Assembly: GCF_009793335.1 (NCBI RefSeq)
Contig: NZ_WING01000001.1
Span: 3,720,001 to 3,784,000, forward strand
DNA from: Actinomadura sp. J1-007
Lineage (GTDB): Bacteria > Actinomycetota > Actinomycetes > Streptosporangiales > Streptosporangiaceae
DNA: 64,000 bases
Reading direction: 5' to 3'
Position numbers and translations under genes: made by a program
Notes under the pieces: generated by a model
Seen by the model: only the letters and a program-made list of their open reading frames with translations
What the model was told of the DNA's origin: nothing
Databases searched by the model: none
In this document: piece after piece, positions 43,041 to 51,600 of the stretch
How positions within the stretch are numbered: the stretch's first letter is position 1
How the letters are laid out: each line of letters opens with the position of its first letter

Positions 43041-44021
43041 GTGGGAATGATCGACCGCGTGGACGCCTATCAGAGGCGGCATCGCTGGGCGGGCCTGCCA
43101 CTGGCGGTGGTCTACAAGTTCGGGGACGACGAGGGCCCCTACCTCACGGCGTTGATCACCTATTACGGGTTCCTGTCGCTGTTCCCGCTCCTGCTGCTAC
43201 TGGTCACCGTCCTGGGTTTCGCGTTGCAGGACGATCCCGGCCTTCAGCAACGCGTGCTCGATTCCGCGCTGGCGCAGTTCCCGGTCATCGGCGACCAGAT
43301 CGGCGCGAACATCCATTCGTTCCACGGCAGTGTCCCGGCCCTGGTCGCGGGCGTCGTGGGCAGCCTGTACGGCGGCCTGGGCGTCGTACAGGCCGCCCAG
43401 AACGCCCTGAACAGGATGTGGGGTGTGCCGCGCAATTCCCGGCCGAACCCCCTTGCCGCCAGGGGGCGCAGCCTGGCCCTGCTCGCCGCCGGCGGCGGGG
43501 CGGTCCTGGCGACCACGGCGCTGTCGGCGGTGACCGCCTCCGCCGGCCACTTCGGCGGCGGCGTCCGGGCGGCGGCCATCGCGGTCGCCGTCGCGATCAA
43601 CGTCGTGCTGTTCACGGTGGCGTTCCGGGTGCTGACCGCCCGGAGCCTCAGCATCGCGCAGGTCCGGACGGGCGCCGTCGCGGCGGCGGTGGTCTGGCAG
43701 GCTTTGCAGTGGTCCGGTGCATTCCTGCTCGGCCACACGCTCAAGGGCGCCACCGCCACGTACGGCATGTTCGGCCTCGTGCTCGGCATGCTGGCCTGGC
43801 TCTACCTGGGCGCGGCCACCTTCGTGCTCGGCGCCGAGATCAACGTCGTCCGCGACCGGCGGCTGTGGCCCCGCAGCCTCCTGACGCCCTTCACCGACAA
43901 CGTCGAGCTGACCTCCGGGGACAGGCGCGCCTACACCTCGTACGCCGAAACCGAACGCCGCAAGGGCTTCCAGAACGTCGACGTCGACTTCGACCCGCCT
44001 CCACGCGACGCCGGGGGCTGA
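43041..44021 (+). CDS. YihY/BrkB family inner-membrane protein
   Basis: A 326-residue membrane protein with six hydrophobic segments. Family-type sequences are YLTALITYYGFLSLFPLLLL near residue 34, SLYGGLGVVQAAQNALNRMW near 112, and the late YGMFGLVLGMLAWLYLGA near 233. Once called RNase BN, the family is now regarded as a transporter- or virulence-related group of unclear function. GTG 43041 follows GGGGGAAGGG. The C-terminal ~60 residues are polar and cytoplasmic. Confidence 0.88.
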   Translation: MGMIDRVDAYQRRHRWAGLPLAVVYKFGDDEGPYLTALITYYGFLSLFPLLLLLVTVLGFALQDDPGLQQRVLDSALAQFPVIGDQIGANIHSFHGSVPALVAGVVGSLYGGLGVVQAAQNALNRMWGVPRNSRPNPLAARGRSLALLAAGGGAVLATTALSAVTASAGHFGGGVRAAAIAVAVAINVVLFTVAFRVLTARSLSIAQVRTGAVAAAVVWQALQWSGAFLLGHTLKGATATYGMFGLVLGMLAWLYLGAATFVLGAEINVVRDRRLWPRSLLTPFTDNVELTSGDRRAYTSYAETERRKGFQNVDVDFDPPPRDAGG

Positions 44022-44047
44022 CACCGGCGCCGGGCTTCGCGGGCGCC

Positions 44048-44212
44048 TCAGCGGACCGGACGCCGTCGCCTCGTCGCACGCACGGCCAGGACCGCCACAT
44101 CCGCGACGAGAACGACGGCGCCGATGACGAGCAGGTAGAACAGCCCGTGCACGATGATGCCGAGGATGATCAGCACCAGCGCGACGATGACCGCCAAGAG
44201 GAACAAGAGCAT
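44048..44212 (-). CDS. Small hydrophobic membrane protein
   Basis: A 54-residue protein made almost wholly of two hydrophobic helices: MLLFLLAVIVALVLIILGII, then VHGLFYLLVIGAVVLVADVA, followed by a basic ATRRRRPVR tail. Such small hydrophobic proteins are common near PRC-barrel and stress genes of actinomycetes. It lies 30 bp downstream of the PRC-barrel gene on the same strand and is likely co-transcribed. The ribosome site is weak; the function is unknown. Confidence 0.6.
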   Translation of the reverse strand: MLLFLLAVIVALVLIILGIIVHGLFYLLVIGAVVLVADVAVLAVRATRRRRPVR

Positions 44213-44242
44213 GATGGGCCCGTTCGGTCGGATGCGGAGCGG

Positions 44243-44599
44243 TCAGCGGCGGGCGAGCTGACGCTCGCCGTCCGCGCCTGGGCGGTAGTCCAGGCCGTAG
44301 TGCCGGAAGACGGCCTCCTCGTCCTCGGCGGGCAGGACGTCGTCGGTTCCGATCGCCGGGCAGTGCTTGACCAGCGACCGGTCGTGGACGACCCGCACGT
44401 AGCCGGGTCCGACGGTCGCCCCGTCCAGAGGGACGAACGTCAGCCGGTGCCGGGTGGGCAGGCCGATCCGCACGGTGGCCATGGCGGGAGCGTCCGTGCT
44501 GGTGTCGACGTAGACCGACTCCATCGTGCCGATCTTGCGCCCGCCGGAGTCGAGGACGGTGTGGGTGCGCCATTCGCGAATGTCGGCTATCTGGATCAT
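44243..44599 (-). CDS. PRC-barrel domain protein
   Basis: A 118-residue protein with an N-terminal PRC-barrel (residues ~5-75: REWRTHTVLDSGGRKIGTME, then VYVDTSTDAPAMATVRIGLP) and a C-terminal acidic segment with AEDEEAVFRHYGLDYRPG. The latter EEAVFRHYGL/Y element recurs in actinobacterial PRC proteins. AAGGGG precedes the ATG at 44599. PRC-barrels mediate protein or RNA contacts; here it is grouped with a small hydrophobic protein and near anti-sigma-type genes, suggesting stress response. Confidence 0.85.
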   Translation of the reverse strand: MIQIADIREWRTHTVLDSGGRKIGTMESVYVDTSTDAPAMATVRIGLPTRHRLTFVPLDGATVGPGYVRVVHDRSLVKHCPAIGTDDVLPAEDEEAVFRHYGLDYRPGADGERQLARR

Positions 44600-45422
44600 C
44601 AGGGCCCCTTCCGCCGGCTCGATGCGTCCACCCTCCCCAGTCTGCGCCGTCTAATTCGCCCCAGACCGGCCGATCCTTCGCGAAGGTGCGCGACCGGGGA
44701 CGTCCGTGTCGCACGCGGCCATGTGGAGGCGGTGCGGCCGTGCGGGAGGCGGTGCGGCGGCGGGTCCGTCCAGTCTTCTCGCGTGGCGCGGAGTCACGTA
44801 CGCCTGCACCTGCTGAACGGCCCGGAGCGCCGGAGCGGGAAGGATGTCGCACACCAGCGCCGACGAAAAAGTCATCGGCGTCGGCCTTCACACCGAATTG
44901 TCGCCGCTCGCGGACGGAGTTTCTGCGCGAGATGGCCCTGGATCACCCAGGCCCAGCCTGCCCGGCAGCGACAGGAGAGGCCAGAGCTGATCCTGGCGAC
45001 CCGGCGGTGGACACCACCAATCCGGGCACACGCCATCACCCGCACTGATAACCGCCGCCGCGACGGAGACCCGGCAAGAAATGAAACGGCGCCCCGCCCG
45101 CCGCCTCAACAACCCCGATAATTATTTTGTTTTTTTCGCACATTGACAATTAATCGAGTAGAATCAAAGTATCCGGCAAACGACGACCCCCCATTCTGAA
45201 GGTCGGTCCGTCACGCCGGCTCGCCCCCGAGAGGGGGGAGTCACGCCGTCCTCGCACAGGCCGCGTATCAGCGGACGGCCCGGTTCGCGGCCCCGCCCAA
45301 GCCGCCCGGCCCCGGATCACCTGCTCGGCGCAGGGCCCGTCCCGGCTCCGCGAGCGGTGCCCGGCCCCGCGATGAGAGACCGGCCCGCCGCACCGCTCGA
45401 CACTCCAAGGAAGGCGACGGCC
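44600..45422. other. Long intergenic region with an AT-rich promoter-like island
   Basis: About 820 bp without a supported gene; open frames here lack codon bias. The stretch 45110-45180 is strikingly AT-rich for this genome and includes TTGACA at 45143-45148, a good minus-35 match; candidate minus-10 elements follow within 45159-45172 but none is ideal. It may be the promoter of the DUF5994/STAS genes with a ~250-base leader. Confidence 0.4.
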
Positions 45423-46013
45423 ATGTGGACCACCACCGAACGCCGCACGACGATCAGCCTGTCACCGCCATCGACACCCCGGCTGCGGCTGCGTCCCGCG
45501 GCCCGTCCGCCGGCCCCTCCCGGCTCGGCGCGGGCCGCGCTGGACGGCGCCTGGTGGCCCCGATCGGCCGACCCGGTCGCGGAACTGCCGGGCCTGATCC
45601 TGGCACTCCAGGACCGCGGTCCCATCGACGATCACCGCCCCATCACCCACGTCCTGCTCCGCACGGGCGACTGGGACAGCCGTCCCCGCCGTCTGCGCGT
45701 CGACGGCCCGGCCGATATCCGCGTGGTGCGGCTGAGCTGGTTCGACTCCCTTCCCTCCGGGCTGCTCACGGCGGTCTACGCCGACGGCCGGCGCGTTGAC
45801 CTGTTCACGGTCCCGGCCTCCACGTCCGGTACCGAAGCCGAGGCTTCGATGGAACTGGCGTCCCACCCCGACAACCACATCCACGCTCCCGGCCTGCTGG
45901 CCGCCCTGACCTCACCGTCCGCCGGGACGGACCGGGCCGACGCCCCGGCGGGCTCGGAGAACGACTGGGAGACCGAGGGCGGACGGCTGCGAGAGGACCT
46001 CGCGCCACGTTGA
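45423..46013 (+). CDS. DUF5994 family protein
   Basis: A 196-residue actinobacterial protein of the DUF5994 type. Family-like segments are ALDGAWWPRSADPVAELPGL near residue 41, THVLLRTGDWDSRPRRLRVD near 75 and VRLSWFDSLPSGLLTAVYAD near 103, then RRVDLFTVP. No enzyme motif is known for this group. The ATG at 45423 has AAGGAAGG upstream. It precedes an STAS gene by 76 bp on the same strand, a frequent pairing that suggests a role in stress or sigma-factor regulation. Confidence 0.8.
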   Translation: MWTTTERRTTISLSPPSTPRLRLRPAARPPAPPGSARAALDGAWWPRSADPVAELPGLILALQDRGPIDDHRPITHVLLRTGDWDSRPRRLRVDGPADIRVVRLSWFDSLPSGLLTAVYADGRRVDLFTVPASTSGTEAEASMELASHPDNHIHAPGLLAALTSPSAGTDRADAPAGSENDWETEGGRLREDLAPR

Positions 46014-46089
46014 CCCGGCCCGCCGCGACCGGTCCGTCGTCCGCCCTTCCGGGCGCGCCGCCTCCGCCCACCTGCGATCGGAGATCACC

Positions 46090-46497
46090 ATGACCACGTT
46101 CACCGCCCACACGCCCGCTGCCGCGCCCGCCGCCTCGGGCATCGTCCCGGGGCCCGAGGAAGTGCGGATGCCCGCGCATCGGCGGCCCGGCCACACCATC
46201 GTCGGGTTGTCGGGCGTCCTGGACGGCGCCGCCGCTCCGGCGCTGCGCGAGCACCTGATCGGCGCGCTGCGGCGCAGCGGCCGGCTGCTGATACTCGACC
46301 TGAGCGAGGTGGCGTCCGCCGACGCCGCCGGGCTGGCCGTGCTGATCGGCATCCGCCGCCGTGCCGCCGGGCTCGGCATCACCCTGCGCCTCGCCGCCCC
46401 CGTTCCGCAGGTGGCCGAACGGCTCCGCGCCATGGGGCTCGACCGCGCCCTCACCGTCCGCCCTGCCACGGGCGACCGTGCCGGGATCGCCGCATGA
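46090..46497 (+). CDS. STAS-domain (anti-anti-sigma factor-like) protein lacking the usual phosphoserine
   Basis: A 135-residue protein with an STAS domain at residues ~35-125: TIVGLSGVLDGAAAPALREH, LLILDLSEVASADAAGLAVL and a C-terminal RLRAMGLDRALTV. In SpoIIAA/RsbV proteins the phosphorylated serine lies in the DSSG motif; here it reads DAAG, so both serines are replaced. GGAG lies 7 bp before the ATG at 46090. Without the site it cannot be switched off by an anti-sigma kinase in the usual way; it may be permanently active or do another binding job. Confidence 0.85.
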   Translation: MTTFTAHTPAAAPAASGIVPGPEEVRMPAHRRPGHTIVGLSGVLDGAAAPALREHLIGALRRSGRLLILDLSEVASADAAGLAVLIGIRRRAAGLGITLRLAAPVPQVAERLRAMGLDRALTVRPATGDRAGIAA

Positions 46498-46729
46498 TCC
46501 CGGGAACGCTGGCCGGAGAGGGCCGGTAAGAACCCTGCCTCCGGTCCCGTACCGGCACCGCCAAGGTGAGGAGCGCGGCGACGCCCGTGTTCCGGTCCGC
46601 TGAGGCCGGCCGGCCGAGCCGGTCGGACATGCCGCGGCCGGAGTCGAGATCCGGTTCCGGCGAACGGTCCGAGTCGGCGGCGCGGGAGCGGATCCGCCGT
46701 CCGCCCGGTGGCGGCCTCGGACGCGCGCC

Positions 46730-47026
46730 CTAGAGAGGTTCGCTGATCCAGCGCCAGCCGCCTGCCTCATGCCGTGCGCGCAGGAACTGCGCGCCGCTGG
46801 AGTCGGCGAGCTCGGCCACCGCCCGGATGAGCTGGCGATGGAAGTCCTCGGGCGGGCGTGCGCCGGACGAGCCTTCCAGGAGGGTCACACTGACCTTCGC
46901 GTCGTCGCGGAGCTGCGCGGTCAACCGCCCGGTCTCGTCCAGGCGGAGCATCACGATCGCGTCAGCGCGGACCATGTCATGGCTCCCGCCCGCCCCGATC
47001 CAGATCTGGGGCGCCGTTCCGCTCAT
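46730..47026 (-). CDS. Hypothetical protein
   Basis: A 98-residue protein: MSGTAPQIWIGAGGSHDMVR, then ADAIVMLRLDETGRLTAQLR and a C-terminal helix FHRQLIRAVAELADSSGAQF. It has no signal peptide or membrane helix. The ATG at 47026 is chosen because AGGAGATGAG lies at proper distance; ATG 47035 is in frame but too close to that site. Codon bias is good. I do not recognise a family. Confidence 0.6.
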   Translation of the reverse strand: MSGTAPQIWIGAGGSHDMVRADAIVMLRLDETGRLTAQLRDDAKVSVTLLEGSSGARPPEDFHRQLIRAVAELADSSGAQFLRARHEAGGWRWISEPL

Positions 47027-47336
47027 GGGACTCATCTCCTCGGGTCAACGGCCCGCAGGGGCCCGGTCACTCAACATAGAGGTTTCGGCGTCGCGTCCGT
47101 CAGAGCCGCGTGGACGAGATCGGCTCCGTTCCCCCCACCACGTTCGAGGGACGAGGCGTCGGGTCGGCGGCCTTGATCCACGTCCACGAACGCACGGTCT
47201 GACGGACCCGCCGGGGGAGTACGGGTTAACCCGGATGCCGTTTCACCGTCCGCTGTGCGACCGTGACTTTGTGGTGCGGCTCGCGGGCCGGTGGCCTCTG
47301 CGGCGACCGGTCCTCGTTCTTCCAGGGGGCTGGTGG

Positions 47337-48155
47337 ATGATGCCAGGACGCATGGTGGACGCGTTCCCCGCTGCGGGCGAGGAGGACGGCGCCGCCTCAG
47401 GGCAGGGGCCCGGCGGGGGACGCGGCGTGTTGGAAGGCGCTTTCGCGGTGTTGCAGGAGCTGGCGCGGCGGGGCGAGTCGGGCCTGACCGAGCTGGCGGC
47501 GGCGACCGGGCTGCCGAAGGCGACGACGCACCGGCTGCTGGACCAGCTCGTCGGCGTCGGGATGGCGCATCGCGGGACGGGCGGCCGGTACCGGGTCGGG
47601 GCGCGGGCGTTCTGCCTGGGCCAGGGGTGGCAGCCGGCGCCGGTGCTGCGCGCCGCCGCCGCCCTGCCGATCCGGCGGCTGGCCGCCGCGACCGGCGACA
47701 GCGTGAGCCTGACGGTGATGGACGCCAGCGAACTGCTGGTCGTCGTGGGTACGGCCGGCCGCTGCGACGAGGTGTTCCCGCTGCGCCCCGGGGTGGTGCT
47801 GCCCGTCGGCAGCGCCGCGGAGGCGGTCATCGCCGCCGCCCGCCCCGACGCCGCCGCCGTCTCCCCGGTCTCCGCCGACGCCGAGTGGGCCGGGCGCGTC
47901 AGGCGCGCGCGGGACGACGGGTTCGCGCTCGACCTGGAGATGACCGTGGAGCCGGTGGCCTGCGCCGCCGCGCCGGTGTACGCGCCCGGCGGGATCGTGG
48001 TGGCGGCGGTCGGGGTGACGGTGCTGGAGCGGCAGAGGCCGCAGTCGCTGGTCGACGCCGTCCGCGACACCGCCGGACGGATCTCGGCGAACCTGGCGCG
48101 GATCCCCGGAGCCGGACGCACGCTGTTCCCCCTGGGCGGTACGAACGCCCGCTGA
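47337..48155 (+). CDS. IclR family transcriptional regulator
   Basis: A 272-residue regulator: an N-terminal winged helix (residues ~30-85: LEGAFAVLQELARRGESGLT, then ELAAATGLPKATTHRLLDQL) and a C-terminal GAF-like IclR effector domain with PLRPGVVLPVGSAAEAVIAA and GFALDLEMTVEPVACAAAPV. The conserved Cys of the effector pocket (ACAAAPV) is present. ATG 47337 follows AGGGGGC; ATG 47352 is an alternative. Its last codons (GGTNAR) are formed by the first unit of the 37-bp tandem repeat, so its C-terminus may vary between strains. Confidence 0.87.
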   Translation: MMPGRMVDAFPAAGEEDGAASGQGPGGGRGVLEGAFAVLQELARRGESGLTELAAATGLPKATTHRLLDQLVGVGMAHRGTGGRYRVGARAFCLGQGWQPAPVLRAAAALPIRRLAAATGDSVSLTVMDASELLVVVGTAGRCDEVFPLRPGVVLPVGSAAEAVIAAARPDAAAVSPVSADAEWAGRVRRARDDGFALDLEMTVEPVACAAAPVYAPGGIVVAAVGVTVLERQRPQSLVDAVRDTAGRISANLARIPGAGRTLFPLGGTNAR

Positions 48156-48171
48156 CCACGTTCCCGCCGGG

Positions 48172-48340
48172 CAGTACGGACGGTTGGCTGCTCCGCGTTC
48201 GCGCTGGGCGGTGCGGACGGCTGGCTGCTCCGCGTTCGCGCTGGGCGGTACGAACGGCCGGCTGCTCCGTGTTCGCGCTGGGCAGTGTGGACGGTTGGCC
48301 GCTCCGTGTTCGCGCTGGGCGGTACGAGCGGCCGTTGACT
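48172..48340. repeat. 37-bp tandem repeat, four full copies plus partial copies
   Basis: Units at 48172-48208, 48209-48245, 48246-48282 and 48283-48319 share GACGGTTGGCTGCTCCG and GTTCGCGCTGGG with few changes; a partial fifth unit follows, and a partial unit at about 48131-48155 forms the end of the IclR gene. The 37-bp period is not a multiple of three, so it is not a coding repeat. There are no spacers, so it is not CRISPR. Confidence 0.85.
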
Positions 48341-48403
48341 GCGGAGCCGGCCGGGACCGTACCCGGGCGTTGACCGCGGAGCTGGCCGGGGCCGTACGCC
48401 GAG
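48334..48403. repeat. 35-bp tandem duplication
   Basis: Two adjacent related units (48334-48368 and 48369-48403) starting GTTGACTGCGGAGCCGGCCG and GTTGACCGCGGAGCTGGCCG. It directly follows the 37-bp repeat. The region 48404-48620 after it holds no supported gene. Confidence 0.6.
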
Positions 48404-48620
48404 GCGCTCGCCGCTGCGCGGAGCGTCGGCGGGCCTGCCGACGGAGCCGGTGCGTACCGCCCGTTCGGCGTGAGTTCGCCGGGCACTGGGCGGCGGTGGG
48501 CGCGTCGGCCAGTGCCCGGCGAACGGTCGGGAGGCGGTGGGGCGGGCTTGGAGAGGGCGGCGCCGAGCCGCGGCGCCGGGCCGCAGTGCCGGTCGGCAAC
48601 GCGGCCCGGCGCGCGCCCGG

Positions 48621-51600
48621 TCAGGAGATCTGCGCCTTGTAGTCGACGCCCAGCAGGACGTCCCGGACGTTCTCGAAGTCCACGTCGGTGTTGTCGATGT
48701 GGTCGATCGTCACCGAGACCGTCTGGTCGGCGGGGACGCCGCCGAGAACGTTCAGCGGCGACGGCGGGGCCGTGGACTGCGGGTCGGTGATCGGCGGGCG
48801 GTTGGAGAACGCGATCCCCTTGGGCATCGAGACGGGAACGGACACGGGCCGGGGAAGGGTGACCGACACCTTCGCCTTGATCGGCTCCTCTCCCTCGGCT
48901 CCGCAGACCAGGACGGCGAGGTTGTTGATGGTCCGGGACTTCTCGGCCGCGGGAAGTCCCAGCTTGGCCAGGTTGAACGCGAGGACGGCGTGCAGCCTGC
49001 CCTCCCGCAGGTCCTTGAGCCCTTCCAGCCCGGACTGGAAGGCCGAGACGAGGATGAACCGGTCGATCTCGGTCGGCGCGGCCGCCGCCGCCTGCCCGTG
49101 GTGGAGCGCCGAGGTGTACTGGGCCCGGAGGTCGAACGTGACCAGGACGTCGACGACGTCGCGCATCCCGGACAGGTTGGCCGCCGCGGGGAACTCCAGG
49201 GTCCACTGGCTCTGGAACCCGCCGCCCTCGAACTGCATCAGCGCGCTGCCGGGCAGGCCGTAGATCTCGCGGTCCGCGGTGCCGAGGTCGAACTCGGAGA
49301 TCGGCAGCGCGTCCGCGGGCCGTACCGACGGCTCCATCGTCCCGTCCGGCGCGCCGATCTGGGAGACGCCCGTGTTCGACAGCAGGCCCCGCACCGGCGC
49401 GGTGCCCGCGGCCTGGAGCACCCGGGGCGTCACGGCCATGACGCGGTGGCCGTACGTGCCGGGGTAGGCCGCCCGGACGGCGGCCTCCAGCGTCTGGAAC
49501 CGGCACCGCCCCGTGGCCCGCAGCTGCGCGAACTGGAGCGGCAGGTCGCGGGCGAGGGAGATGGTGTGCTTGACCGGGACGAGTTCCCGGACGCTCTCCA
49601 GGTGGCGGATCTGGAGGTTCGCGAGGTCGAGGCGGAGCTGGTCCGCGCCGCCCGCGCCGCCGCGCGCGACCGGGAAGTAGTCGGTCCGGACGAGATCGAC
49701 GGCGGTGTTGTGCTCGTACGCCAGCGCGCGTTCGGCGAGCCACGCCGTACGGGTCGCGAGGTCGAGGTAGCGGCGCAGGATGCGCTGGAGGAGCGTGGCC
49801 ATGGACGACCAGAACTCCACGTTCAGGAAGCGGACCTGCGCGAATTCGAGCAGGTCGGCCGCGAGCTGCGCGTCGACGTCCGCGATCCGCTGCTGGAGCC
49901 CGGCGATCGCGGCGGAACGCTGGGCGATGTCGAGCTGCGCCTCGGCCACCGGGAGCGTCCTGTTCTGGAGCTCGGCGAGGTGGGCCCGGCGGCCGTTCGC
50001 CGTGCTCGCCATGCTGGACAGGGTGATGTAGCTGGCGACGAAGAACGCGCCCATCCCCGTCACGGTGGTCGCCGCGGTGCCCATCCCGAGCAGCCCCGTG
50101 GACACCTCGCTGGAGAAGCCCGCCTCGACGGCGGCGCTCGTCCCGACCGGGCCGGTCGCCCAGCCGGGCAGGCCGCTGACGATGTCGCCCATCCCGCCGA
50201 GGTAGTCGCCGAGCTGGCCGAAGAAGCTGTCGTGGTCGGCGATCTCGGCCTTGACGCTCTCGATCTGCTTGCGCACCTGGCCGACCACGTCGGTGGCCAT
50301 GACGATCTGGTCGGCGGCCACGCCCGCCTGCTGCCGCGCGATCCGCGACTGGAGGCTCGCCCGTTGCAGCATGGCGGAGTCCTTCATGTTCTCGATCAGC
50401 GAGCCTTCGAGCTGCGCCATCGCGTTCAGGAAGTCCTCCTGCACCGACTGCGCGGACGCCGCGAGGGTGTCGGCCGCGGCCTTCAGCGTGGAGTAGCGCA
50501 GCAGCGGCACCATGTCGGGCGCGAAACCGAAGCAGTTCAGGCCCGCCGAGATCTGCGAGAACCCCAGCCGCGCCCGGCTGAGCTGGGACGTGTGCGCGGG
50601 GTTGGGGCGTTCGGCCGCGGGCGGGACGGGCGGGTTCGACCACGCGGGGCCGATCGGCGGCGCCTCGCCGTGCAGGTAGTAGACGCCCTTGTAGAGCTCG
50701 CGGGCCCGCTGGACGTTGGCGGGCTCGTCCGTCCGGTAGAGGGTGTCGGCCCAGTCGAGCATCGCGACGCCCAGTTGGAGCTCGAAGTACCGCAGCTCCA
50801 CCGGGTGCATGCCCGCCGGGATCAGCAGGCGGGTGAACTTCCACGACGGCCATTCGTCCCGTCCCGCGCCCCAGTAGTAGTCGTCATCGTCGTCGGGCGT
50901 CGGAAGCTGGCGCGTCTCGGCGGTGTCGACGGTGTACGGCAGCGGCCCGTCGTGGTAGAGCCTGAAGCCGCTCCACGCGGTGTCGTCCCCCTCCTCGGCG
51001 AACAGGTAGTGGGACCGCCAGGCGTACTTCGCGTCCGCCGCGCCCTTGCCGATCGCGAACGCCGCGACCCGGGCGGACAGGCGCGCCGCCATCGAGTAGT
51101 CGCCGAGCCCGAGCGCGGCCTGGGCGAGCAGCGCCGGCAGGGTGAAGGCGTCGGCGTAGACCAGGCCGCAGACGATGCGCAGCCGTTCGCCGTCGGCCCA
51201 CTGGTCCCACTGCCCGTTGCCCGGCCCGGTGACCGTCCACAGGTCGGTGATCTTCGTGAGGTCGTTCAGTGAGGCGACCTCGATCTGCTTCCTCTTCCCG
51301 AACTCCTCCACCACGTTGACCTTCTCGACATGGTCGTTCTGGAGGTGCCCGAAAGTGTCGCCGGCGGCGGACGCGGCCAGGTCGTACGCCGCCCGGTACT
51401 CCCTGAGGTCCAGATACCGGTACGCCTTCTCGATCTTCTCCATGACGTCGATCGCGCCGGAATAGAGCCGGAACAGCTCCGGCCGCGTGCCGACGCCCAC
51501 AGCGCGTTTCCTGATCTCCTCCCTCTCCTCGGGCTTGACCTCGATGCTGAATATCGTGCGGATCTGGAAATAGTTCTCCAGCGGAACGGGCCGCCGACGG

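Noticed and set aside
44686..45048. 120-codon plus-strand frame
   Set aside because: Proline/arginine-rich composition typical of a non-coding frame; no ribosome site or family.
48172..48340. CRISPR array
   Set aside because: The units abut directly, differ slightly and have no unique spacers; no cas genes are present.
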